Origin: Gammaproteobacteria bacterium
Lineage (GTDB): Bacteria > Pseudomonadota > Gammaproteobacteria > UBA6429 > Thiohalophilaceae
Direction: 5' to 3'
Length of the DNA: 64,000 nt
Assembly: GCA_024275115.1 (NCBI GenBank)
Contig: JAJRZT010000102.1
Coordinates: forward strand, 1-64,000
The notes beneath the pieces are model-generated. The model was not told the DNA's origin and made no database searches. It saw nothing but the letters and a program-made list of their open reading frames with translations. Shown here one piece after another: positions 29,816 to 37,318 of this stretch. Within the stretch, counting starts at the first letter, position 1; the number at the start of each line of letters is the position of its first letter. The position numbers were made by a program, and so were the translations under genes.

Positions 29816-29869
29816 GTAGGATGGGTGCAACCCATCAGATGGGTTACGCTAAAGCTCCACCCATCCTAC
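29816..29869. repeat. Dispersed palindromic repeat, family C copy 2, overlapping the coq7 stop
   Basis: GTAGGATGGGTG (29816-29827) and CACCCATCCTAC (29858-29869) are perfect arms. The coq7 stop codon TAG (minus strand, 29866-29868) is part of the right arm, so the gene now ends in the repeat. Confidence 0.85.
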
Positions 29870-30519
29870 AACCAATAAGCCGTCTTAGTCATTACTTTAG
29901 AAGTTAAAGCCATCAGTGATTTTACCGGAACAGGTAATTCTTTGCCGCCTGCTTCTAGCGCAACCGTGGCATGCCGCCCTTCATCAACTTTCATTTGCTC
30001 CAACACCGCACGGGACTCAACATCATTTTCTGACATCGTGCTTAAATGTTCATCTAAATGCTTCACCACTTGCCGTTCTGTTTCGGCAACAAACCCCAGG
30101 CTCCATTTGTCACCCGTAATACCGGCCAGTGCGCCAATGGAAACGGATCCAAAATACCACAGTGGGTTAAAGTAACTGGTATGTGAGCCAAGCTCCTTAA
30201 TGCGGCGCTCGCACCAGACAAGATGGTCGTTTTCTTCTTCGGCAGCACGTTGCATTTTATCGCGCACATCCGGCAGTTTTGCCGTGAGTGCCTGCCCCTG
30301 ATACAAACCTTGTGCCGCCACTTCACCGGCATGGTTAATGCGCATCAGTCGCGCAGAAAATGTTTTTTCCGTTGTAGAAAGTTTTTGCTTTACGCTAACG
30401 CTGTCCTGAGGATTAGGGCGTTCCGTCACCAGCGGTTTACCAAACATCGTGCGCAAACCATTATCAATTTGCATCATTAATTGGTCGATAGGGCTGTAGT
30501 GACGTTGTGTATCAGACAT
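29866..30519 (-). CDS. coq7: 2-polyprenyl-3-methyl-6-methoxy-1,4-benzoquinone hydroxylase (Coq7)
   Basis: 217-aa di-iron monooxygenase for a late hydroxylation in ubiquinone synthesis, replacing UbiF. Iron ligands are seen in RINHAGEVAAQGLYQGQA, EEENDHLVWCERRI and the paired E..H motifs HLDEHLS and DEGRHATVALEAG. Its position after crp is the Pseudomonas order. The stop codon lies inside a family C repeat, so the last residues may have changed through insertion. It complements ubiH and ubiI found at 54.6-57.1 kb. Confidence 0.95.
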   Translation of the reverse strand: MSDTQRHYSPIDQLMMQIDNGLRTMFGKPLVTERPNPQDSVSVKQKLSTTEKTFSARLMRINHAGEVAAQGLYQGQALTAKLPDVRDKMQRAAEEENDHLVWCERRIKELGSHTSYFNPLWYFGSVSIGALAGITGDKWSLGFVAETERQVVKHLDEHLSTMSENDVESRAVLEQMKVDEGRHATVALEAGGKELPVPVKSLMALTSKVMTKTAYWL

Positions 30520-30579
30520 ATTAAAATAATACAGCGATACCAGGAAAAAAGCACGTCATTGACCGGGAAATCTGGCTGT

Positions 30580-31767
30580 TTATAGTAAGCTTTGCGCAAT
30601 CAATTCAATGGGGTGAATAACCGTGGGTGTATTTTTTAGCCCGGCAGCGAGGTGCAACGCACAACCAATATTGCTGCTAACAACGACATCAGCGGAGGTT
30701 TGTTCTATCTGCTCTAATAACGGTTGGCGAACCTGGTTAGCCAGTTCAGTTTAGCTAAGCATGTTTTTACCCGCCGCGCCGCAACACTGGGATTGTAATT
30801 CAATAATTTCAAGCCCTGGTATTTTACTTAGTAGTGTTGCCACTGCATCACTTTGTTTAAGTACATTTTGCAAACTGCAAGGTTGGTGAACAGCAATCGT
30901 TCGTTCAATAGCTGCAAACGAAACGGGATGCTTGCGGGTATGTTGCAGAATAAAATCCATAAGGCTGCTAACCGGTACCTGGTCTTGTTTCAGAGATGTT
31001 TTTAATTGCGCACCACAACCGCTAGCGGTAAACAAAATGGCCTGATAAGAATCGTTTAATAAAAACCTTGCGTTGGTTTTAGCAAGGGCGGCGGCTTGCT
31101 GGCGAAAGCCACTGTGCTGGTGCAATGCACCGCAACAAACTTGCTCAGGAACTTCAACATCATAGCCGAGCCGGGTTAATACCTTAATACTTGCAACAAT
31201 AGTGGCTTGCTCAAAGTGCTGCCCCATGCAACCGATAAACAGTGCAACTGTGCCGAGTGAATCTTGTTGAGCTGAATAGCGTGGTTGTAATTTTAATCGG
31301 CGCTTAAGTTTAGGGAGCAGTTGTTCCTGTTGGCTTAAGCCCATTAATTTTAACACGCCAGCAAACTGTACAAGTTTCTGAATACCGCTGCGTTGATAGA
31401 ACCGCAGTAGCGGAAATAAACTATTTTGTACCGCCGGTTTAATCAAAAAAGAAATCAACTTTTCCTGAAAAGCCGGATTTTTTTCTGCAACCGTATATTC
31501 ACGAATAGCATCAATCAATATTTCATATTCAACTTTAGACGGGCAAATATTTTCACAACTTAAACAACCGAGGCAATGGTCAAGATGCTGGATAACTTTT
31601 GGCGATAGACTCAGTTCACCCGTCACAATACCCTGCATTAAAGCAATGCGACCACGCGGCGATTCATTTTCATTTTTGCTGAGCTGGTAGGTTGGGCAGC
31701 CTGGTAGACACATCCCACATTTAACACACTGATCAGCCAGTTGGTCTATTTGTTGTTTGAGCTGCAA
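30580..31767 (-). pseudogene. glcF: Glycolate oxidase iron-sulfur subunit-like gene with an in-frame TAA
   Basis: Starts at TTG 31767 (AGGA six bases upstream), since a farther ATG at 31854 would add unusual residues and crowd the divergent promoter. Two 4Fe-4S motifs CVKCGMCLPGCP and CLGCLSCENICP, then two CCG domains (CCGALHQHSG, CCGAAG) give the GlcF architecture. After GKNMLS an in-frame TAA (30751-30753) stops the protein at 338 residues. The frame then stays open for 56 codons (TELANQVRQPLLEQ ... SNIGCALHLAAG), matching the normal GlcF C-terminus, to TAA 30580. No frameshift is present. The part lost is the end of the second CCG domain. Nonsense mutation, read-through or a sequence error are all possible. 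GlcD/GlcE are not nearby. Confidence 0.82.
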
Positions 31768-31861
31768 AAGTAATCCTGATGTTTTTAACGTGTTTATATG
31801 AACAGGGGTGATATAATGAAGCCCTGAAATCAATAAAGCAATTAGCAGAGACATTCGCGAT

Positions 31862-32215
31862 ATGAGTTATTATCAGCAACATTTATTTTTCTGCGTTAAT
31901 CAGCGTGACAAAGGGGTGAGTTGTTGCGCTAATTTCGGTGCACAAGCACTGCGTGATTACGCCAAAAAGCGGATTAAAGAACTGGGTGTATCCGGCGAAG
32001 GTAAAGTGCGCGTTAACATGGCCGGTTGTTTAGGCCGTTGCGACGAAGGCCCGGTACTCGTCGTTTACCCCGAAGAAACCTGGTATACCTATCTGGACAG
32101 GGAAGATATTGACGAGATCATCGAGCAGCACATTCAGCAGGGCAAGGTTGTTGAGCGGTTAATTTTAAAGGGGTCAGAGCCCTTTAATGCGAAATCATCA
32201 GGCGAATTCAGGTGA
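31862..32215 (+). CDS. Thioredoxin-like [2Fe-2S] ferredoxin
   Basis: 117 aa. Cluster cysteines in FFCVNQRDKGVSCC and NMAGCLGRCDEGPVLVVYPE match the thioredoxin-like 2Fe-2S ferredoxin domain. The protein body ends at about residue 99 (HIQQGKVVER). The last 18 residues (LILKGSEPFNAKSSGEFR) and the stop codon are encoded by a perfect palindromic repeat (32159-32244), so the natural C-terminus has been replaced. It is divergent from the glcF-like gene and 31 bases ahead of a hydrolase gene. Electron-transfer partner unknown. Confidence 0.9.
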   Translation: MSYYQQHLFFCVNQRDKGVSCCANFGAQALRDYAKKRIKELGVSGEGKVRVNMAGCLGRCDEGPVLVVYPEETWYTYLDREDIDEIIEQHIQQGKVVERLILKGSEPFNAKSSGEFR

Positions 32216-32244
32216 TTAAAGGGCTCTGACCCCTTTAAAATTAA
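32159..32244. repeat. Dispersed palindromic repeat, family F, perfect 30-bp arms
   Basis: Arms 32159-32188 and 32215-32244 are exact complements (core AAAGGGGTCAGAGCCCTTTA) with a 26-base loop. It covers the last 18 codons of the ferredoxin gene and ends two bases before the hydrolase ATG, displacing any ribosome site there. A single-arm remnant is at 33061. Confidence 0.92.
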
Positions 32245-32246
32245 CA

Positions 32247-32867
32247 ATGCCCCCCTCTCTAATCAACGGCCCTGCCGGCCAACTTGAAATACTGGCTGAA
32301 TCCCCCGAAATATTGCGGGACAATACACCGGTTGCCATCATCTGCCACCCACACCCTTTGTATGGCGGTACGATGCAAAACAAAGTGGTGCATACACTGG
32401 CTAAATCCTGCCTGGAATTAGGCATGCTGGCAATCCGCTTCAATTTTCGTGGTGTGGGGGCTTCCGAAGGGCATTTTGAGCATGGTCTGGGTGAACAGCA
32501 GGACTGCATTGCGGTGGCACAGTGGGCGCGCCAGCAGTACCCGAACCAGCCTATTTGGCTGGCCGGCTTTTCATTCGGCAGTTTTGTCGCCTATCAGGTT
32601 TTTGCTAAAATCAACGCAGAGCGTTTATTGTTAGTTGCGCCGCCAGTGGGCTTATTTGAATTCCAGCCAATGGATAGCATTAATATCCCCTGGTGCGTCA
32701 TACAGGGCAAGCAAGACGAAATCACGCCCCCCGAGTCAGTCGAAAGCTGGGTAAATAAACAGCCTAACCCCCCAGAATTCTACTATTTAGATGATGTAAG
32801 TCACTTCTTTCACGGAAAACTGAACGTATTGCGTGAGATAATGGCCTCGATTTGGAAAGATAGTTAA
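32247..32867 (+). CDS. Alpha/beta hydrolase (YdcP/CocE-like small hydrolase)
   Basis: 206-aa cytosolic alpha/beta hydrolase. VAIICHPHPLYGGTMQNKVV, RFNFRGVGASEGHFEHG, nucleophile elbow LAGFSFGSFVA, acid in IQGKQDEITPP and His in DVSHFFHG. The HPHPLYGGTM pattern is typical of a conserved proteobacterial family without firmly known substrate. The ATG lies immediately after a palindromic repeat and lacks a Shine-Dalgarno sequence, so expression may have been altered by that insertion. Confidence 0.88.
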   Translation: MPPSLINGPAGQLEILAESPEILRDNTPVAIICHPHPLYGGTMQNKVVHTLAKSCLELGMLAIRFNFRGVGASEGHFEHGLGEQQDCIAVAQWARQQYPNQPIWLAGFSFGSFVAYQVFAKINAERLLLVAPPVGLFEFQPMDSINIPWCVIQGKQDEITPPESVESWVNKQPNPPEFYYLDDVSHFFHGKLNVLREIMASIWKDS

Positions 32868-32924
32868 CACCATTATTTAAGGGAGGAAAGTCATATCCAA
32901 TATTAAGATATATCTAATATTGCA

Positions 32925-32952
32925 TTGACATTATATTATAATCTGCTAATAT
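32925..32952 (+). promoter_or_regulatory. Near-consensus sigma-70 promoter of a candidate small RNA
   Basis: TTGACA (32925-32930), 16-base spacer, TAATAT (32947-32952). This is one of the best promoter matches in the window, yet no open frame follows; a terminator comes about 60 bases later. Confidence 0.7.
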
Positions 32953-32956
32953 AGTT

Positions 32957-33050
32957 ATTGTTGAATTTACAGATTTTTGACTCCTCCATCCTCCTTAATG
33001 GTGGTATTTTTAAAGCGCGGAAACCCCCCTTTTCTCCGCGCTATTTTTTT
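32957..33050 (+). ncRNA. Candidate small RNA with exposed anti-Shine-Dalgarno loop
   Basis: A consensus-like promoter (32925-32952) would start a ~94-nt transcript ending at a GC-rich terminator (33014-33050). In the middle, CTCCTCCATCCTCCTTAATG (32981-33000) is C/U-rich: CCAT (32986-32989) pairs with ATGG (32998-33001) and leaves CCTCCTTA in the loop. CCUCCUUA is identical to the last eight bases of typical bacterial 16S rRNA and complementary to Shine-Dalgarno sites. Such C-rich loops are how several trans-acting sRNAs block translation. It could instead be an upstream attenuated transcript towards rplM, but rplM has its own promoter. I recognise no known sRNA family. Confidence 0.6.
33014..33050 (+). 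terminator. Rho-independent terminator of the candidate small RNA
   Basis: AGCGCGGA (33014-33021) pairs with TCCGCGCT (33035-33042) around a 13-base loop containing CCCCCC, followed by ATTTTTTT. Confidence 0.85.
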
Positions 33051-33060
33051 GCCTGAGTTT

Positions 33061-33084
33061 TTAAGGGCTCTGACCTCTTAAAAT
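33061..33084. repeat. Single-arm remnant of repeat family F
   Basis: TTAAGGGCTCTGACCTCTTA and four further bases match one arm of the element at 32159-32244 with a few changes; the partner arm is absent. Confidence 0.7.
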
Positions 33085-33137
33085 AGACTCATCCCCTTAA
33101 AAACCCCAAAATAAATTCCAATTAAGCCCGAAATCAC

Positions 33138-33166
33138 TTGTATAAACCGCGTATTTTAAGTAATAT
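33138..33166 (+). promoter_or_regulatory. Probable rplM promoter
   Basis: TTGTAT (33138-33143), 17-base spacer, TAATAT (33161-33166), about 70 bases before rplM. Confidence 0.55.
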
Positions 33167-33180
33167 TCCGCCTCTTTTTT

Positions 33181-33197
33181 AGAAGCAACGCGCTTCT
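33181..33197 (+). promoter_or_regulatory. Hairpin in the rplM 5' leader
   Basis: AGAAGC-AACGC-GCTTCT forms a 6-bp stem just after the likely transcription start. In E. coli, L13 represses its own leader; this hairpin could be the equivalent target, though I cannot match it to a described structure. Confidence 0.35.
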
Positions 33198-33237
33198 GGA
33201 TAGCATTTTTTTGGATATTTTTGGATATACAAGCTTT

Positions 33238-33666
33238 ATGAAAACATTTAGTGCAAAACCTGAAACAGTTAAACGTGACTGGTTTGTTATTGACGCAGAG
33301 AACAAGGTTCTGGGTCGTCTGGCAGCCGAAGTGGCATTACGCTTACGTGGCAAACATAAGCCTGAGTACACGCCTCACGTGGACACAGGCGATTACATCG
33401 TTATTATCAATGCAGGCAAAATTGCTGTTACGGGTAATAAAGAGCAAGGCAAAATCTATCATCACCACACTGGTTACCCGGGTGGCCTTAAGTCGATGAC
33501 ATTAGAAAAGCTACGCGAAAAAGCGCCTGAACGCATTATCGAAAAAGCGGTAAAAGGCATGTTGCCTAAAAACCCGTTAGGTCGCGCTATGTTTTCAAAA
33601 TTAAAAGTGTTTGCAGGTGCAGAACATGCACATACTGCACAGCAACCTCAACCATTAGAAATATAA
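33238..33666 (+). CDS. rplM: 50S ribosomal protein L13
   Basis: 142 aa from ATG 33238 ([20 protein letters not shown]), exactly the length and start of E. coli L13; a TTG at 33211 would only add a non-homologous stretch. Conserved segments: [38 protein letters not shown]-type, [19 protein letters not shown]. rpsI follows after 13 bases, the usual two-gene operon. Confidence 0.98.
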   Translation: MKTFSAKPETVKRDWFVIDAENKVLGRLAAEVALRLRGKHKPEYTPHVDTGDYIVIINAGKIAVTGNKEQGKIYHHHTGYPGGLKSMTLEKLREKAPERIIEKAVKGMLPKNPLGRAMFSKLKVFAGAEHAHTAQQPQPLEI

Positions 33667-33679
33667 TCGGATTTATAAA

Positions 33680-34069
33680 ATGGCAGAACAATATTACAGC
33701 ACCGGTCGTCGCAAAAGCTCCACTGCACGCGTTTACCTGACTAAAGGTACCGGCAACATCATGATCAACAAGCGTACATTAGAACAGTTCTTTGGCCGTG
33801 AAACATCACGCATGGTGGTACGTCAGCCATTAGAATTAACCGATATGTTAACCAACTTCGACATTAATGTAACCGTTACAGGCGGCGGCAACACAGGCCA
33901 GTCCGGTGCGATTCGTCACGGCATTACCCGTGCATTGATGAAATACGACGAAACATTGCGCCCATCATTGCGTAAAGCCGGTTACGTCACCCGCGATTCA
34001 CGCGAAGTGGAACGTAAAAAAGTTGGCTTACACAAAGCGCGTAAACGTCCACAGTACTCAAAGCGTTAA
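33680..34069 (+). CDS. rpsI: 30S ribosomal protein S9
   Basis: 129 aa. [20 protein letters not shown] at the start, [19 protein letters not shown] in the middle and the basic tail [17 protein letters not shown] that reaches into the ribosomal P site. Follows rplM and precedes a clear terminator. Confidence 0.98.
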   Translation: MAEQYYSTGRRKSSTARVYLTKGTGNIMINKRTLEQFFGRETSRMVVRQPLELTDMLTNFDINVTVTGGGNTGQSGAIRHGITRALMKYDETLRPSLRKAGYVTRDSREVERKKVGLHKARKRPQYSKR

Positions 34070-34094
34070 GTTTTTTGTTACGCATTGTTTTAAG

Positions 34095-34118
34095 AGCCCG
34101 CATATTGCGGGCTTTTTT
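34095..34118 (+). terminator. Rho-independent terminator after rplM-rpsI
   Basis: AGCCCGC (34095-34101) pairs with GCGGGCT (34107-34113) around ATATT and is followed by six T residues. Confidence 0.9.
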
Positions 34119-34187
34119 AGTGGCCGTGTTTTCATTTTACGGCCACTTATAATGTTTTCCAATCAAAATAGAACCACAACCTTCCCC

Positions 34188-34220
34188 CCCCCGGATTCCG
34201 TTGTGCTGCATCCGAGCTAC
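34188..34220. repeat. Dispersed repeat, family E copy 1 (minus orientation)
   Basis: CCCGGATTCCGTTGTGCTGC followed by ATCCGAGCTAC; its reverse complement matches the copy at 49663 (GTAGCCTGGATGCAGC ... GGAATCCGGG). The GGATGCAGC and GCGGAATCC halves are a common intergenic motif of gammaproteobacteria. Confidence 0.75.
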
Positions 34221-34283
34221 GTATGGGGTATTATCGCTAACACGATGTCAGTTTGTAAACTTACGGAATAAAAAACACCAAAA

Positions 34284-35483
34284 ATGCAACCTCAATCTTA
34301 TTTAGTGCTACTCGACCGTTTTACTTGCATCGCTGATCGCTGCCCTGACAACTGCTGTCATGGCTGGGATATTCCTATTGATAAAGCAACCTACCAACAC
34401 TGGCAAACATTGGACGACGGTGATATTAAACAGGGCTTACTGGCTTCGATTAAAACTGCCAGCGTAGACGAGAATACTTGCCATAAAGTAGTGCAAGACG
34501 AGAAAAAAGCCTGCACCCATTTATCGCAAACCGGTTTATGTTATGTTCAGCAACAACTTGGTCATACCGCTTTACCGCAAACCTGCCGGGAATATCCGCG
34601 GGTGCAAGTGGGCAGTGAAAATTTTCTTACCGACTCAGCAAGCCTTTCCTGTCCTGAAATGGTCAGGCTGGCTGTAACAGCAAAAAATGCAAAAGCACTT
34701 TTTGTGGACTCGGCCTTGCCGCCTGCTGCGGACAATGGCCTGGCAAAAGTAATGGGTGCTCTGGATAAACTGTGCAGAACCCTGCTTCCTGTTCATATTG
34801 CCCCAGCGGGGATTACTTTGCTTTATCTCACTTCAGTTGTAGCGGAACTGATGCAGACTGAACCTGGGCAGCCACTATTACTCTTGTTGAAGAAAACAGC
34901 CAACACAAGCAATAAGACGCTCAGCAAAAGACTTAAGTCGCTGCAACAGGCAAGTCAGGCTGGCAGGCTGCCAAAAGATGAGGAGGACGAAAAGCTATTC
35001 TGGTCTTTTGTTCTACGCCTGACTAATAACGCCAAACTGCAAGATCTTAAAACCTTGCTAGAAAAAAATGGTTTTAGTGGTATGTATGCAGGCCAGAACG
35101 AGACAGCACATCAGGCGGCTTACTTAAAACTTAAAGCATTTATTGGCAGCCAACAACACTCGCCTGCGCGACATAAGTGGCAACCGGCTTTGCGAAACTA
35201 TTTAATTGTAAAACTACGCAACCATGGCTTCCCGCATGCCCCGGTTCAAGGGAACTTTCTGGTTAACCTGCTGGACTGCTCGGTTGCACTTGCCAGTATT
35301 CAGCTTTGGATGTGGTTACTACTAAAAGAGAAAAAAACAATCACCGAAAGTGAGCTGGTTACTATTATCTATAAAGTTGAACGCGCCTTGATTCATAATG
35401 ACTCCTTCTATGAGCAACTGAATAAAAGCCCTCAATTATTGGACAGGCCCACTTACCTGGGTTGTTTAGCGGATTTAGGTTAA
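34284..35483 (+). CDS. FliB-like flagellin lysine-N-methylase family protein
   Basis: 399 aa. The N-terminus has the Cys-rich Fe-S-type cluster FTCIADRCPDNCCHGWDIPID, then CTHLSQTGLCYVQQQLGHTALPQTCREYPR, the pattern of the FliB family (flagellin lysine methylation, YkgJ-like cluster). The rest is helical with few landmarks. No flagellar gene is present in the window, so the substrate may not be flagellin. Appears monocistronic, with a repeat between it and the rpsI terminator. Confidence 0.75.
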   Translation: MQPQSYLVLLDRFTCIADRCPDNCCHGWDIPIDKATYQHWQTLDDGDIKQGLLASIKTASVDENTCHKVVQDEKKACTHLSQTGLCYVQQQLGHTALPQTCREYPRVQVGSENFLTDSASLSCPEMVRLAVTAKNAKALFVDSALPPAADNGLAKVMGALDKLCRTLLPVHIAPAGITLLYLTSVVAELMQTEPGQPLLLLLKKTANTSNKTLSKRLKSLQQASQAGRLPKDEEDEKLFWSFVLRLTNNAKLQDLKTLLEKNGFSGMYAGQNETAHQAAYLKLKAFIGSQQHSPARHKWQPALRNYLIVKLRNHGFPHAPVQGNFLVNLLDCSVALASIQLWMWLLLKEKKTITESELVTIIYKVERALIHNDSFYEQLNKSPQLLDRPTYLGCLADLG

Positions 35484-35555
35484 CCCAGGAATAGGGCTGG
35501 TTGTGTTCCAGCTAACGAATTCGAGAGATCCAGGTCTTGCCCGCGCCCTTATTAT

Positions 35556-36461
35556 TTAAAAAACACGCCCCTCTACACCAAAAAACCGCTGCGCATTGGT
35601 CAAACGCAATTTCTTTTCAATATCAGCCGGAAAACGTTTCATCCAGTTACGATGAAAGTGCTGGAACTTGGAATAGTGCGCCCAGCCTTCGTCGGCTTCA
35701 TACCAGCGGTAGATATCCTGCGCATTCCAGACGGGATCGGTGCCGGTGACAATACGATCCTGGTATTTAATAATAAGTTCACGCCACCCGGCGATTAACG
35801 AATAGTCGTCATAGGCAAATAAATCATAATGCCAGGGGTCACGCGCAGCCATATCCAGCCAGACATTGGGGCAGGCCTGCATGAGCGGGTCAAGTTGTTT
35901 TGGCCCCAGTACACCACCGGCATGCGCCCAAAGAAATTGTATTTGCGGATACTGGCTGCAAATGGATAAAAAGAACCGGTGGTCGCCTGCATCGGTGTGA
36001 ATTAAAAACGGGATGTTAAATTCTTTTGCCAGTTCAAGTAAACCAACAAACACGGGGTTATCGCGGCGAGGGCCAATGCCTGCGGTAAGATGCACTTCGC
36101 CGATACCGGCATACTGGCCGGTTTCCAGTAATTTGCGTATTTCGGCAACCAGTTTTTTGTCGTAGTACCAGTTCAGGCGATTGGCTGGATTGTAATAAGG
36201 AGACACGAAGGGAATAATCCAGTCACCGCCGGCTTCTTTTAACTTTAAGGCATAATCGGACGGCACACTGGAGACCGATGCAAGCACCACATTGTGTTTT
36301 TTTAAAATAGCGACCGCTTCTTTGGCGCTTAATAATTCTTCATGATCCCAGTTAAAATGCAGGTGAATGTCTGCAAAAGGAGGTAACTCAGGTTCGGGAT
36401 TCAGCAGGGAGCAAGCTGTTAAATAAAGTGTGCCGGTTAATATTAAAATATAATTCTTCAT
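35556..36461 (-). CDS. Amidohydrolase-family lipoprotein
   Basis: 301 aa. Lipoprotein signal with lipobox LTACS. Metal-site motifs of the amidohydrolase (TatD/PF04909-like) fold: DIHLHFNWDHEE, GEVHLTAG, FLIHTDAGDH, WAHAGG and GTDPVW near the C-terminus. A periplasmic or outer-membrane metal-dependent hydrolase; substrate unknown. AGGG before the ATG. Same strand as and downstream of radC by 24 bases. Confidence 0.8.
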   Translation of the reverse strand: MKNYILILTGTLYLTACSLLNPEPELPPFADIHLHFNWDHEELLSAKEAVAILKKHNVVLASVSSVPSDYALKLKEAGGDWIIPFVSPYYNPANRLNWYYDKKLVAEIRKLLETGQYAGIGEVHLTAGIGPRRDNPVFVGLLELAKEFNIPFLIHTDAGDHRFFLSICSQYPQIQFLWAHAGGVLGPKQLDPLMQACPNVWLDMAARDPWHYDLFAYDDYSLIAGWRELIIKYQDRIVTGTDPVWNAQDIYRWYEADEGWAHYSKFQHFHRNWMKRFPADIEKKLRLTNAQRFFGVEGRVF

Positions 36462-36485
36462 TATTTTTACCCTGTGTGGTTCGTA

Positions 36486-37160
36486 CTATAATAATCCTCT
36501 TTCTGTAAACGATACACAATAGCCATCGCCCACAATAATGTGGTCGAGCACTCGTATTTCGACAACGCTCAGTGCGGTTCGTAATTGTTGGGTAATTTGC
36601 TTGTCGGCATGACTGGGTTCGGCAATGCCGGACGGGTGATTATGGGCAAAAATCACCGCCGCGGCATTATATGACAGAGCCTGTGTGACCACCTCGCGTG
36701 GGTACACACTGGCACCGGCTAAGGTGCCCTGAAAAAGCTCGCAATACTGAATAATACGGTTGCGGTTATCAAGGTAAATACAGGCAAACACTTCATGTTG
36801 GTAGTCGCGCATTTTGGCCTGAAAATAGTGTTTGGTGCTATCGGCACTGGTCAGTGAATCACTGCGGCTGAGCGATTCAAACAGGTGCCGTTGGCTGAGT
36901 TCTAATACAGCCTGTAGTTGTGCATATTTTGCCGGGCCAAGGCCGAGATGCTGGCAAAAGTCTTTTTGGCTGGCGGTAAGTAAATTACGCAAGCCGCCAA
37001 AGTTGTTAATGAGCTCGCGGGCTAAATCGACGGCCGTTTTGCCTTTAATGCCGGTGCGCAGAAAAATAGCGAGTAATTCGGCATCGGAAAGGGATTTTGA
37101 ACCTTGTGCGAGCAGCTTTTCGCGGGGGCGTTCCAGTACGGGCCAGTCCGTTATTGGCAT
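36486..37160 (-). CDS. radC: RadC family JAB-domain protein
   Basis: 224 aa. N-terminal helix-hairpin-helix region ([24 protein letters not shown]) and C-terminal JAMM metalloprotease-like motif [25 protein letters not shown] seven bases before the ATG. The family is annotated RadC for historic reasons; its role in DNA repair is doubtful. Divergent from coaBC, the order seen in E. coli and many relatives. Confidence 0.95.
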   Translation of the reverse strand: MPITDWPVLERPREKLLAQGSKSLSDAELLAIFLRTGIKGKTAVDLARELINNFGGLRNLLTASQKDFCQHLGLGPAKYAQLQAVLELSQRHLFESLSRSDSLTSADSTKHYFQAKMRDYQHEVFACIYLDNRNRIIQYCELFQGTLAGASVYPREVVTQALSYNAAAVIFAHNHPSGIAEPSHADKQITQQLRTALSVVEIRVLDHIIVGDGYCVSFTERGLL

Positions 37161-37318
37161 TTTTCGATCTCCTTATCTTTTTAAACGCCTTAGTACTTAC
37201 GGCTCAAGGTGTTTACGGTTTACATTTATGTGATTTTCCTGAATATAATAAAGAATATACGAGAAAATGTGCTTATTTCACAGCGAATTGCAAAATTTTT
37301 GTTAGAATAATGTAACTT

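Noticed and set aside
30751-30753. TAA recoding or genetic-code change
   Set aside because: Many intact genes in the window (rpe, trpE, trpD, trpC, cusB, cusA) terminate at TAA with normal family lengths.
30751-30753. Selenocysteine insertion in the Cys-rich glcF-like gene
   Set aside because: The codon is TAA rather than TGA and the aligned position is not a Cys site.
34284-35483. FliB-like gene as proof of a flagellar locus
   Set aside because: No flagellin or other flagellar gene occurs in the window; the family occurs outside flagellar loci.
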